64,000 nt of DNA from Duganella aquatilis (GTDB taxonomy: Bacteria; Pseudomonadota; Gammaproteobacteria; Burkholderiales; Burkholderiaceae_D): NCBI RefSeq assembly GCF_009674565.1, contig NZ_WKJL01000001.1:682001-746000 (forward strand), read 5' to 3'. A program made the translations under genes and the position numbers. The notes beneath the pieces are model-generated. The model saw only the letters and a list, made by a program, of their open reading frames with translations. It was not told the DNA's origin and searched no databases. Position 1 is the stretch's first letter, and each line of letters opens with the position of its first letter. This document shows positions 52,233-61,597 of the stretch, in pieces.

Positions 52233-53549
52233 ATGCACTCTTCCAGTAACAAGCCCATCCTGTCGTTCTGGCAGCTGTGGAATATGAGCCTCGGCTTCTT
52301 CGGCATCCAGTTCGGCTTTGCCCTGCAAAACGCCAACGTCAGCCGGATTTTCTCCACGCTGGGCGCCAATCCCGACGACCTGTCCCTGTTCTGGCTGGCC
52401 GCGCCGGTCACCGGCCTGCTGGTGCAGCCCATCATCGGCTACCTGAGCGACAACACCTGGCACCCGACCTGGGGCCGGCGCCGGCCGTTCTTCTTCATCG
52501 GCGCCGTGCTGGCCTCGCTGGCGCTGTTCCTGATGCCGAATTCGTCGGCGCTGTGGATGGCGGTGGTGGTGCTGTGGCTGCTGGACGGCGCCATCAACGT
52601 CTCGATGGAACCGTTCCGCGCCTTCGTCGGCGACAAGCTGGGACCGCGCCAGCAGACCGCCGGCTTCGCGATGCAGACCTTCTTCATCGGCTGGGGCGCG
52701 GTGATCGCCTCGATGCTGCCGACCATCTTCACCCACCTGGGCGTCAGCAACGACGCCGCCGGCGGCACCATTCCCGACACCGTGCGCTACGCGTTCTACG
52801 CCGGCGGCGCCGTCTACTTCTTTGCCGTGCTGTGGACCGTGCTGACCGCGAAAGAAGCGCCGCCGGACGACCTGGCCGCGTTCCGCGCCGCCCAGCAAAG
52901 CGGCAAGGGCGTCGCCAACGCGCTGAAGGAAATCTTCGGCGGCTTCGGCAAAATGCCGAAGACCATGGTGCAGCTGGCCGCGGTGCAGTTCTTCACCTGG
53001 ATCGGCCTGTTCGCGATGTGGATCTACACCACCAACGGCGTCGCCGAAAACGTGTTCGGCACCACCGACGCGCAATCGGCCGCGTTCCAGGAAGCGGGCA
53101 ACCACGTCGGCGTGATGTTCGCCGTGTACAGCGGCGTATCGGCGCTGGCGGCCTTCGTGCTGCCGGTGTTCGCGCGCCGCACCAGCCGCAAGTTCGTGCA
53201 CCTGGTGTGCCTGGTGATCGGCGGCCTGAGCCTGTTCAGCATCTACACCATCCACGACCTCGACACGCTGTTCTACCCGATGATCGGCATCGGCATCGCC
53301 TGGGCCTCGATCCTGACCATGCCGTACGCGATCCTGGCCGGCGCGCTGCCGGCCAGCCGCATGGGCTACTACATGGGCGTGTTCAACTTCTTCATCGTCA
53401 TCCCGCAGATCGTCAGCGGCCTGCTGCTCGGCTTCGTGACCAAGCACTGGTTCGCCGGTCACACGGTCAAGACCCTGATGCTGGGCGGCGTATGCATGGT
53501 GGTGGCGGGCGTGCTGACGCTGGTGGTGCGCGACGAGGCCGAGCACTGA
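52233..53549 (+). CDS. MFS sugar transporter, probable maltose/maltodextrin importer
   Basis: A 438-aa inner-membrane protein with about 12 hydrophobic segments. The N-terminal part (FWQLWNMSLGFFGIQFGFAL, QNANVSRIF) and the loop SDNTWHPTWGRRRPFFFIG are typical of the SLC45/MalY-type sugar porters of Xanthomonas and Caulobacter maltose loci. ATG 52233 is preferred because it places the first helix correctly. It heads a likely operon with pgm and an amylase gene and would carry maltose or short dextrins into the cytoplasm. Confidence 0.87.
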   Translation: MHSSSNKPILSFWQLWNMSLGFFGIQFGFALQNANVSRIFSTLGANPDDLSLFWLAAPVTGLLVQPIIGYLSDNTWHPTWGRRRPFFFIGAVLASLALFLMPNSSALWMAVVVLWLLDGAINVSMEPFRAFVGDKLGPRQQTAGFAMQTFFIGWGAVIASMLPTIFTHLGVSNDAAGGTIPDTVRYAFYAGGAVYFFAVLWTVLTAKEAPPDDLAAFRAAQQSGKGVANALKEIFGGFGKMPKTMVQLAAVQFFTWIGLFAMWIYTTNGVAENVFGTTDAQSAAFQEAGNHVGVMFAVYSGVSALAAFVLPVFARRTSRKFVHLVCLVIGGLSLFSIYTIHDLDTLFYPMIGIGIAWASILTMPYAILAGALPASRMGYYMGVFNFFIVIPQIVSGLLLGFVTKHWFAGHTVKTLMLGGVCMVVAGVLTLVVRDEAEH

Positions 53550-53610
53550 CGTCACAATAGTGTTCGCGAAACAAGCTATCTGTGCGACGCGATTCGGCCG
53601 GAACAGGTAA

Positions 53611-55284
<1,674 letters not shown>

Positions 55285-55302
55285 AACCATCAGGACGACA
55301 GC

Positions 55303-56973
55303 ATGAAATTGACGACACTCGCACTCTCCCTCGCACTTGGCCTGGGCGCCGCCCACGCCGCCGAAGCGCCGGCCGCCAGGCCGAAGCCCTTCCTCTGGGA
55401 GAACGCGACCGTCTATTTCCTGCTGACCGACCGCTTCAACAACGCCTATACCGGCAACGACCTGGCCTACGACCGCCAGAAGGACGCGGCGCCGCTGCGC
55501 GGCTACATGGGCGGCGACCTGGCCGGCGTGATCAACAAGATCAACGACGGCTACTTCGACAGCCTGGGCGTGACCGCGATCTGGGTCACGCCGCCGGTCG
55601 AGCAGATCCACGGCAGCACCGACGAAGGCACCGGCAAGTCCTACGCCTTCCACGGCTACTGGGCCTCCGACTTCACCGCCGTCGACGCCAACCTGGGCAA
55701 CGAGAACGACTTCCGCAACCTGGTGGACGCCGCGCACGCGCACGGCATCCGCGTGCTGCTGGACGTGGTGATGAACCACACCGGCCCGGTGACCGAGGAA
55801 GATCCCGTGTGGCCGAGCGACTGGGTGCGCACCGCGCCCGAATGCACCTATAAAACCGCCAAGACCACCATCGAATGCACGCTGGTGAAAAACCTGCCGG
55901 ACTTCCTGACCGAGAGCGACGAGCCGGTCGAGCTGCCGGAGCGCCTGATGGCCAAGTGGCAGCGCGAAGGCCGTTTCGAGCAGGAGATCAAGAGCCTGAA
56001 CGAATTCTTCGCGCGCACCGGCTATCCGCGCGCGCCGCGCTACTACCTGATCAAATGGCACACCGACTGGATCCGCAAGTACGGCGTGGACGGCTTCCGC
56101 GCCGACACCGTCAAGCACGTCGAAGCCAAGGTATGGAAGGAACTGCAGAAGGAGGCGGTGATCGCCTTCGACGACTGGAAGAAGGCCAATCCCGAGAAGA
56201 AGCTGGGCGACGACAAGTTCTACATGACCGCTGAGGTCTACAACTACAAGGTCAGCGACGGCCTGTATCACGACCTGGGCGGCGGCCAGAGCGTCAACTA
56301 CTACCAGGCCAACTTCAACAGCATGATCAACTTCGGGCTGGTGAAGGATGCCGAGCAGGATTACGAAACGCTGTTCAGCAGCTACTCCAACGCCCTGCAC
56401 GGCGGCCGCCTGAACGGCTACTCGGTGCTGAACTACCTCGACTCGCACGACGACGGCGCGCCGTTCGACCCGTCGCGCAAGAAGCCGTTCGAGAGCGCCA
56501 ACAAGCTGCTGCTGGCGCCCGGCGCCGCGCAGATCTACTACGGCGACGAAACCGCGCGCCGGCTCGATGTCGCCGAGGCGACCGGCGACGCCAAGCTGCG
56601 CTCCTTCATGAACTGGAACGAGCTGGAACAGAACGTCGTCCGCAACGGCAACAAGATCGCCGACGTGCGCGCGCACTGGGCCAAGCTGGGCCTGTTCCGC
56701 AAGGCCCACGTGGCGGTCGGCGCCGGCGTGCACCAGCAGCTGCAAGCCAAGCCTTACATCTTCAAGCGCACTTACGACCAGGACGGCGTGCGCGACAAGG
56801 TGGTGGTGGCGCTGGACCTGCCGACCACCAAGGCCTCCACGATCAACCTGCACGGCGTGTTCGCCAACGGCCAGCGCGTCAAGGACTACTACTCCGGCAA
56901 GACCGCCGTGGTGCGCGGCGGCGCCGTCAACTTCGGCACGCGCAACGCGCTGGTGCTGATCGGGCAGGAGTAG
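55303..56973 (+). CDS. Secreted GH13 alpha-amylase
   Basis: A 556-aa protein with a signal peptide (about 1-19, ending AHAAEA). GH13 regions: [16 protein letters not shown] (nucleophile D), MTAEVYN (acid/base E) and LDSHDDG (third acid). An early Ca-site-like [14 protein letters not shown] follows the first strand. It resembles periplasmic amylases of the MalS type, producing maltodextrins. It is the third gene of the MFS-pgm operon. The 3' end overlaps the convergent EAL gene by 85 bp, with both reading frames intact. Confidence 0.9.
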   Translation: MKLTTLALSLALGLGAAHAAEAPAARPKPFLWENATVYFLLTDRFNNAYTGNDLAYDRQKDAAPLRGYMGGDLAGVINKINDGYFDSLGVTAIWVTPPVEQIHGSTDEGTGKSYAFHGYWASDFTAVDANLGNENDFRNLVDAAHAHGIRVLLDVVMNHTGPVTEEDPVWPSDWVRTAPECTYKTAKTTIECTLVKNLPDFLTESDEPVELPERLMAKWQREGRFEQEIKSLNEFFARTGYPRAPRYYLIKWHTDWIRKYGVDGFRADTVKHVEAKVWKELQKEAVIAFDDWKKANPEKKLGDDKFYMTAEVYNYKVSDGLYHDLGGGQSVNYYQANFNSMINFGLVKDAEQDYETLFSSYSNALHGGRLNGYSVLNYLDSHDDGAPFDPSRKKPFESANKLLLAPGAAQIYYGDETARRLDVAEATGDAKLRSFMNWNELEQNVVRNGNKIADVRAHWAKLGLFRKAHVAVGAGVHQQLQAKPYIFKRTYDQDGVRDKVVVALDLPTTKASTINLHGVFANGQRVKDYYSGKTAVVRGGAVNFGTRNALVLIGQE

Positions 56974-58709
56974 CCCGCAAACGCCTCGGCCTCCAGCGGC
57001 CGCGCGAACAGATAGCCCTGCACCTCGTCGCAGCCGGCGCGGCGCAGGAAGTCCAGCACCGGCGCCGTCTCCACACCCTCGGCCACCACGCGGTGGCCCA
57101 GTTCCTGCGACAGCGTGATCATCGCCGTCACCAGCGCCTGCTGGCGCGGGTCGCCGGCCAGGTCGCGGATGAAGGACTGGTCGATCTTGACCACGTCGGC
57201 CGGCATCTTCTGCAGATAGGCCAGGCTGCTGTAGCCGGTGCCGAAGTCGTCGATCGCCAGGCCGACGCCCAGCGCCGCGATCTGCGCCAGCGTGGCGTGC
57301 GCCTTCACTGGCTGCTCCATGATGGCGCTCTCGGTGATCTCCAGTTCCAGGCAGTCGGCCGGCAGGCGATAGCGCTGCAGGCAGGCCGCCACGCTGGCGG
57401 CGAACGCCGGCTCCACCAGATTGGCGGCCGACACATTCACCGACACCTGCAACACCAGGCCATCCCGGCGCCACGCGCATTGCTGGCGCAGCGCGGCGTC
57501 CAGCACCCAGGCGGTGGTGGCCTGCGCCAGGCCGGAACGCTCGATCAGCGGAATGAACTCGGCCGGACCGACCGCGCCCAGCGTCGGATGGTTCCAGCGC
57601 AGCAGCGCCTCGGCGCCGACGCAGGCGCCGCTGACCACATCGATGCGCGGCTGATACACCATGCGCAACTGTCCGGCGCCCTCCAGCGCCGCGCCGAAAT
57701 CGCCGAGCAGGCTGAAACGGCGCTGGTACAGCGCATCCTCGGCCTGCGAATACACCGCCACGTGGCTCGGCAGGTCGATGGCGTCATGCGCGGCGCTGCG
57801 GGCCTTGCGCAGCACCGCCAGGCTGTCGTCGTGGCCGACGTCGAACGGCACCACGCCGGCCGACGGCGTGGCCACATAGCGGGTCCTGGCGATGGCCAGC
57901 GCCGCCTGCATCCTGCGTTCCACGCGCGGCAGCCAGGAGTCCAGCGTTTCGCCGGTCGGCGACAGCAGCATGAACTGCGCCGTGGCGACGTGATAGATGC
58001 GCGGACCGCTGCCGATTTCGGCGCGCAGCCAGCGCGCACCCTCGGTCACCAGTTCATCGAGATAGGACGACTTCATGGCGCGCGCGGCGTGCGCCAGCTG
58101 CTCGTGGGTGGCCAGGTTGACCAGCACCGCCAGCCGCTGCTCGCCTTCGCCGGCGTCCCGCTGCAGGTCGTGGAAGTCGTCGATGAACTGGTTGCGGTTG
58201 GGCAGGCCGCTGACGGCGTCGACGCGGCCCAGCGCATGCTGCAATTCGATCTGCGCCATCACCATGCCGGCCAGGTCGCACAGCGCGGTCAGTTCCTCGG
58301 GCGTGGTGTCGCGCGGCTCGGTGCCCAGCACGCACATGGCGCCGAGGCAGTGGCCGTCGGTGGTGGTCAGCGGCGCGCCGGCGTAATAGCGGATGCCGCT
58401 GGCGGCCAGCACGCTGTCGTGAAAATAGTCATCCTGCAGCAGGTCGGGGATCACCAGCACGGTGCTGCTGTCGGCCACCTGGCCACACGGCGCGCGCAGG
58501 CGCGGAATGGAATCGTGCTCGACGCCGACGCGCGACTTGAACCACTGGCGGTCGGCGTCGGTCAGGGAGATGGCGGCGATCGGCAGGCGGAACATGCTGG
58601 CCGCCATGCGCGTGATGCGGTCGAAGGCCGCGCTGGGCGGGGTGTCGAGCAGATTGAGTTTGTGCAGCGCGTCGAGGCGGCGTGCCTCGCTTAGTTCACC
58701 AGGTGTCAT
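56889..58709 (-). CDS. GAF-GGDEF(degenerate)-EAL c-di-GMP phosphodiesterase
   Basis: A 606-aa cytoplasmic protein. A GAF sensor domain (about 20-165) is followed by a GGDEF-like domain (about 170-330) in which the active-site GGDEF is replaced (HVATAQFML), and an EAL domain (about 345-590) with [31 protein letters not shown] and KIDQSF all intact. It should degrade c-di-GMP, with the GGDEF-like part at most regulatory. ATG 58709 is used; a TTG at 58739 is in frame. A 9-bp inverted repeat lies about 80 bp upstream. Confidence 0.88.
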   Translation of the reverse strand: MTPGELSEARRLDALHKLNLLDTPPSAAFDRITRMAASMFRLPIAAISLTDADRQWFKSRVGVEHDSIPRLRAPCGQVADSSTVLVIPDLLQDDYFHDSVLAASGIRYYAGAPLTTTDGHCLGAMCVLGTEPRDTTPEELTALCDLAGMVMAQIELQHALGRVDAVSGLPNRNQFIDDFHDLQRDAGEGEQRLAVLVNLATHEQLAHAARAMKSSYLDELVTEGARWLRAEIGSGPRIYHVATAQFMLLSPTGETLDSWLPRVERRMQAALAIARTRYVATPSAGVVPFDVGHDDSLAVLRKARSAAHDAIDLPSHVAVYSQAEDALYQRRFSLLGDFGAALEGAGQLRMVYQPRIDVVSGACVGAEALLRWNHPTLGAVGPAEFIPLIERSGLAQATTAWVLDAALRQQCAWRRDGLVLQVSVNVSAANLVEPAFAASVAACLQRYRLPADCLELEITESAIMEQPVKAHATLAQIAALGVGLAIDDFGTGYSSLAYLQKMPADVVKIDQSFIRDLAGDPRQQALVTAMITLSQELGHRVVAEGVETAPVLDFLRRAGCDEVQGYLFARPLEAEAFAGYSCPISTSALRVPKLTAPPRTTAVLPE

Positions 58710-58790
58710 GTGCGGATCCGTAAAGCAGTTTGAATGCAATGCGGGTCAGGGCACTGGAGAAGAGCGGAGAGCGGGGCAGGGCTCGTGATG

Positions 58791-58815
58791 GTGGAAATAC
58801 CAAGTATATTTCCAC
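58791..58815. promoter_or_regulatory. Inverted repeat upstream of the EAL gene
   Basis: GTGGAAATA (58791-58799), 7 nt, TATTTCCAC (58807-58815): perfect 9-bp arms. It lies between the EAL gene start and the GH92 stop, so it could be an operator for the EAL gene. No T run follows on the minus strand side, so it is less likely to be a terminator. Confidence 0.4.
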
Positions 58816-58865
58816 ATAGAAACTATATCATATCACGATCCCGCCCGCGCCGCTAACGGCAATTT

Positions 58866-61142
58866 CTATTGGGTCGATAGCGAATACGGCGCGTCGGCCG
58901 GCGTGGTGCCGCGCTGGGTATTGGGCTGCGCCGTCATGTCGAAGTCCAGCGTGGCGCCGCGCATCAGCGCCGCATGATCGAGCCAGTTGTGGGCGTACGG
59001 CTTGCCGTTCACCTTCAGCGTGCGCACATAGCGCTGGGCGTCGCTGTTGGCCGGCGCGTTGATGGTGACGGTTTTGCCATTCTCCAGATGCAGCGTGGCT
59101 TTCGGGAACAGCGGCGCACCGAGCACATACTGCGGCACGGCCGGCGTCACCGGGTAGAAGCCCAGCGCCGAGAACACATACCAGGCCGAGGTCTGGCCGT
59201 TGTCCTCGTCGCCGCAGTAGCCGTCCGGCGTGGCCTTGTACAGGCGGTTCATGGTCTCGCGCGCCCAGTACTGGGTTTTCCACGGCGCGCCGGCGTAGCC
59301 GTACAGGTAGATCATGTGCTGGATCGGCTGGTTGCCGTGGGCGTACTGGCCCATGTTGGCGATCTGCATTTCGCGGATCTCGTGGATCACCTCACCGTAG
59401 TAGCTGTCGTCGAAGGTCGGCGGCAGCGAGAACACCTGATCGAGCTTGGCGACGAATTTGTCGCGGCCGCCCATCAGCTGCACCAGGCCGTCGACGTCCT
59501 GGAACACCGACCAGGTGTAGTGCCAGCTGTTGCCCTCGGTGAAGGCGTCGCCCCACTTGAAGGGATTGAACGGCGACTGGAAGCTGCCATCCTTGTTCTT
59601 GCCGCGCATCAGACCCGACTCCGGATCGAACAGCTTCTTGTAGTTCATCGCGCGCTGCTTGTAGATGGTGATTTCCGACTCCGGCTTGCCCAGCGCCTTG
59701 CCCAGCTGCCAGATGGCGAAATCGTCGTACGAGTATTCCAGCGTGCGCGCGGCGTTCTCGTTGATCTTCACGTCGTACGGCACGTAGCCCAACTCGTTGT
59801 AGTACTTGACGCCCTTGCGGCCGACGGCGTCCATCGGGCCCTCGTTGTCGGCGCCGTGCTTGAGCGCCTGCCACAGGGTCTCGATGTCGTAGCCGCGCAG
59901 GCCCTTGACGTAGGCTTCCGCCACCACCGAGGCCGAGTTGTTGCCGACCATGACGTTGGCCAGGCCAGGGCTGGACCATTCAGGCAGCCAGCCGCCTTCC
60001 TTGTAGTCGTTGACCAGGCCGGCCTGCATCTCCTTGTTGATCGACGGGTACATCAGGTTCAGGAACGGATACAGCGCGCGGAAGGTGTCCCAGAAGCCGG
60101 TGCCGGCAAACATATAGCCGGGCAGGATCTTGCCGTTGTAAGGACTCCAGTGGACGATCTGGTTGTTGGCATCGACCTCGTACAGTTTGTTCGGGAAGAA
60201 CAGCATGCGATACAGGCTGGAATAGAAGGTGCGGGTCTGGTCGACGCTGCCGCCTTCGACGCTGATGCGGCCCAGCGTCTTGTTCCAGATGTCCTTGCCC
60301 TTTTGCGCGGTGGCGTCGAAGCTGTCGTCGGCCAGTTCGCGCTTCAGGTTCAACTCCGCCTGTTCCTCGCTGATGAAGGAGGAGGCGACACGCATGCCGA
60401 CCTTCTCGCCCTTTTCGGTCTTGAAGCCGACCACCGCGCCGCTATGCTCGCTGGCCAGCTCCGTCACGCCTTCCACCAGCTTGTTGCCGCTCCAGATGCG
60501 GGAGGAGGTGAACGGCTTGTCGAAGTAGATGACAAAGTAGTTCTTGAAGTTCGGCAGCGGGCCGCGCGCGTAGCGGGTGCTGTAGCCGACGATCTTGCGC
60601 TGCTCCGGCAGCACCTTGATGTAGGAGCCCTTGTCGTAGGCGTCCACCACCACGTAGGCTTCATCGGTCTTCGGATAGGTGAAGCGGAACTGCGCGGCGC
60701 GTTCGGTCGGCGTGATCTCGGTGGTGACGTCGGCGTCGGCCAGGTACACGCTGTAGTAGTACGGCTTGGCGGTTTCCGCCTTGTGCGAGAACCAGCTGGC
60801 GCGGTCGTCCTGGTTGAAGCGCAGCTTGCCGGTGACCGGCATGATGGCGAACTGGCCGTAGTCGTTCATCCACGGCGACGGCTGGTGCGTCTGCTTGAAG
60901 CCGCGGATCTTGTCGGCGTCGTAGGTGTAGGCCCAGCCGTTGCCCATCTTGCCGGTCTGCGGCGTCCAGAAATTCATCCCCCACGGCAGCGCGATGGTGG
61001 GATAGGTATTGCCGTTGGAGAGCTCGGGCTTGCTGGCGGTTCCCATCAGGGGATTGACCAGTTCCACCGGATCTTTGACCGGGGTGGCGTAAGCATTGAG
61101 CGCGACCAGCAAGGCGGGAATTGCGAGCGTGTGCAGTTTCAT
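58866..61142 (-). CDS. Secreted GH92 alpha-mannosidase-like glycosidase
   Basis: A 758-aa protein with a signal peptide (about 1-20). GH92 landmarks: VNPLMGTASKPELSNGNTYP at the N-terminus, GTGFWDTFRALYPFLNLMYP in the barrel, NMGQYAHGNQPIQHMIYLYG and GYCGDEDNGQTSAWYVFSAL near the C-terminus. Glutamate and aspartate residues in these motifs act with calcium in exo-alpha-mannosidases. Placement inside an alpha-glucan cluster suggests trimming of mixed or mannosylated glycans, which is inference. ATG 61142 is chosen because the signal peptide starts there. Confidence 0.88.
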   Translation of the reverse strand: MKLHTLAIPALLVALNAYATPVKDPVELVNPLMGTASKPELSNGNTYPTIALPWGMNFWTPQTGKMGNGWAYTYDADKIRGFKQTHQPSPWMNDYGQFAIMPVTGKLRFNQDDRASWFSHKAETAKPYYYSVYLADADVTTEITPTERAAQFRFTYPKTDEAYVVVDAYDKGSYIKVLPEQRKIVGYSTRYARGPLPNFKNYFVIYFDKPFTSSRIWSGNKLVEGVTELASEHSGAVVGFKTEKGEKVGMRVASSFISEEQAELNLKRELADDSFDATAQKGKDIWNKTLGRISVEGGSVDQTRTFYSSLYRMLFFPNKLYEVDANNQIVHWSPYNGKILPGYMFAGTGFWDTFRALYPFLNLMYPSINKEMQAGLVNDYKEGGWLPEWSSPGLANVMVGNNSASVVAEAYVKGLRGYDIETLWQALKHGADNEGPMDAVGRKGVKYYNELGYVPYDVKINENAARTLEYSYDDFAIWQLGKALGKPESEITIYKQRAMNYKKLFDPESGLMRGKNKDGSFQSPFNPFKWGDAFTEGNSWHYTWSVFQDVDGLVQLMGGRDKFVAKLDQVFSLPPTFDDSYYGEVIHEIREMQIANMGQYAHGNQPIQHMIYLYGYAGAPWKTQYWARETMNRLYKATPDGYCGDEDNGQTSAWYVFSALGFYPVTPAVPQYVLGAPLFPKATLHLENGKTVTINAPANSDAQRYVRTLKVNGKPYAHNWLDHAALMRGATLDFDMTAQPNTQRGTTPADAPYSLSTQ

Positions 61143-61171
61143 GTCCTGTTTATCGTTGGATGAAGACAAAC

Positions 61172-61190
61172 CAGTGTAGCAGCTACACTG
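61172..61190. promoter_or_regulatory. Perfect 19-bp palindrome upstream of GH92
   Basis: CAGTGTAGC-A-GCTACACTG, 30 bp before the GH92 ATG. It contains TGTAGC and GCTACA half-sites like the MalR-type sites but with 1 nt rather than 3 nt between them. It may be an operator of the same or a related repressor. Confidence 0.5.
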
Positions 61191-61246
61191 CGGCTGGCAA
61201 CGGGACGCCCCGAGTTTATCGGGATTTACTAAACAAGCCGTGGGGA

Positions 61247-61594
61247 TTAGCGCGCGGTGATGGTGACCGAGGACGGCGCGCTATCGAGCGTGCCGTCGTT
61301 GACGGTCAGGGTGGCGACGTAATCGCCCGGCAGATCGGCGAAAAAGGTCGGCGTGGCGACATGATAGTTGAGCAGCGCGGCGCTGCTGCCGGCCGGCTTC
61401 ACCAGCGTCCACGAATAGCTGACGATGTCCTGGTCGGCATCGGTGGCGCTGCCGGCCAGCTTGATCGAGGTGCCGGCGGCCACCGTCTGCGCCGGGCCGG
61501 CGTCGGCCACCGGCGCGCGGTTAGCCTGGGCGACGTAATCGCCGCCGCCGCAGCCGCCGAGCACCAGCAGAATCAGGATGAAGGATTTTCGCAT
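61247..61594 (-). CDS. Small lipoprotein with PKD-like domain
   Basis: A 115-aa protein with a lipoprotein signal (LVLGGC) and one PKD/Ig-like domain: RAPVADAGPAQTVAAGTSIK, the central ATDADQDIVSYSWTLVKP with the family's SxSW-type core, and GDYVATLTVNDG at the end. PKD domains mediate binding at the cell surface. The start is 3 nt from the pullulanase stop, so the two are cotranscribed. It may anchor or present the glucan-degrading enzyme or its substrate (inference). Confidence 0.82.
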   Translation of the reverse strand: MRKSFILILLVLGGCGGGDYVAQANRAPVADAGPAQTVAAGTSIKLAGSATDADQDIVSYSWTLVKPAGSSAALLNYHVATPTFFADLPGDYVATLTVNDGTLDSAPSSVTITAR

Positions 61595-61597
61595 CCA

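Noticed and set aside
53563..53577. TGTTCGCGAAACA-like near-palindrome before pgm
   Set aside because: Symmetry is off by one base and it does not fit the 15-bp operator pattern found elsewhere in the locus.
61209..61223. CCCGA/TCGGG hairpin between the PKD lipoprotein and GH92
   Set aside because: A 5-bp stem without a T run; probably chance.
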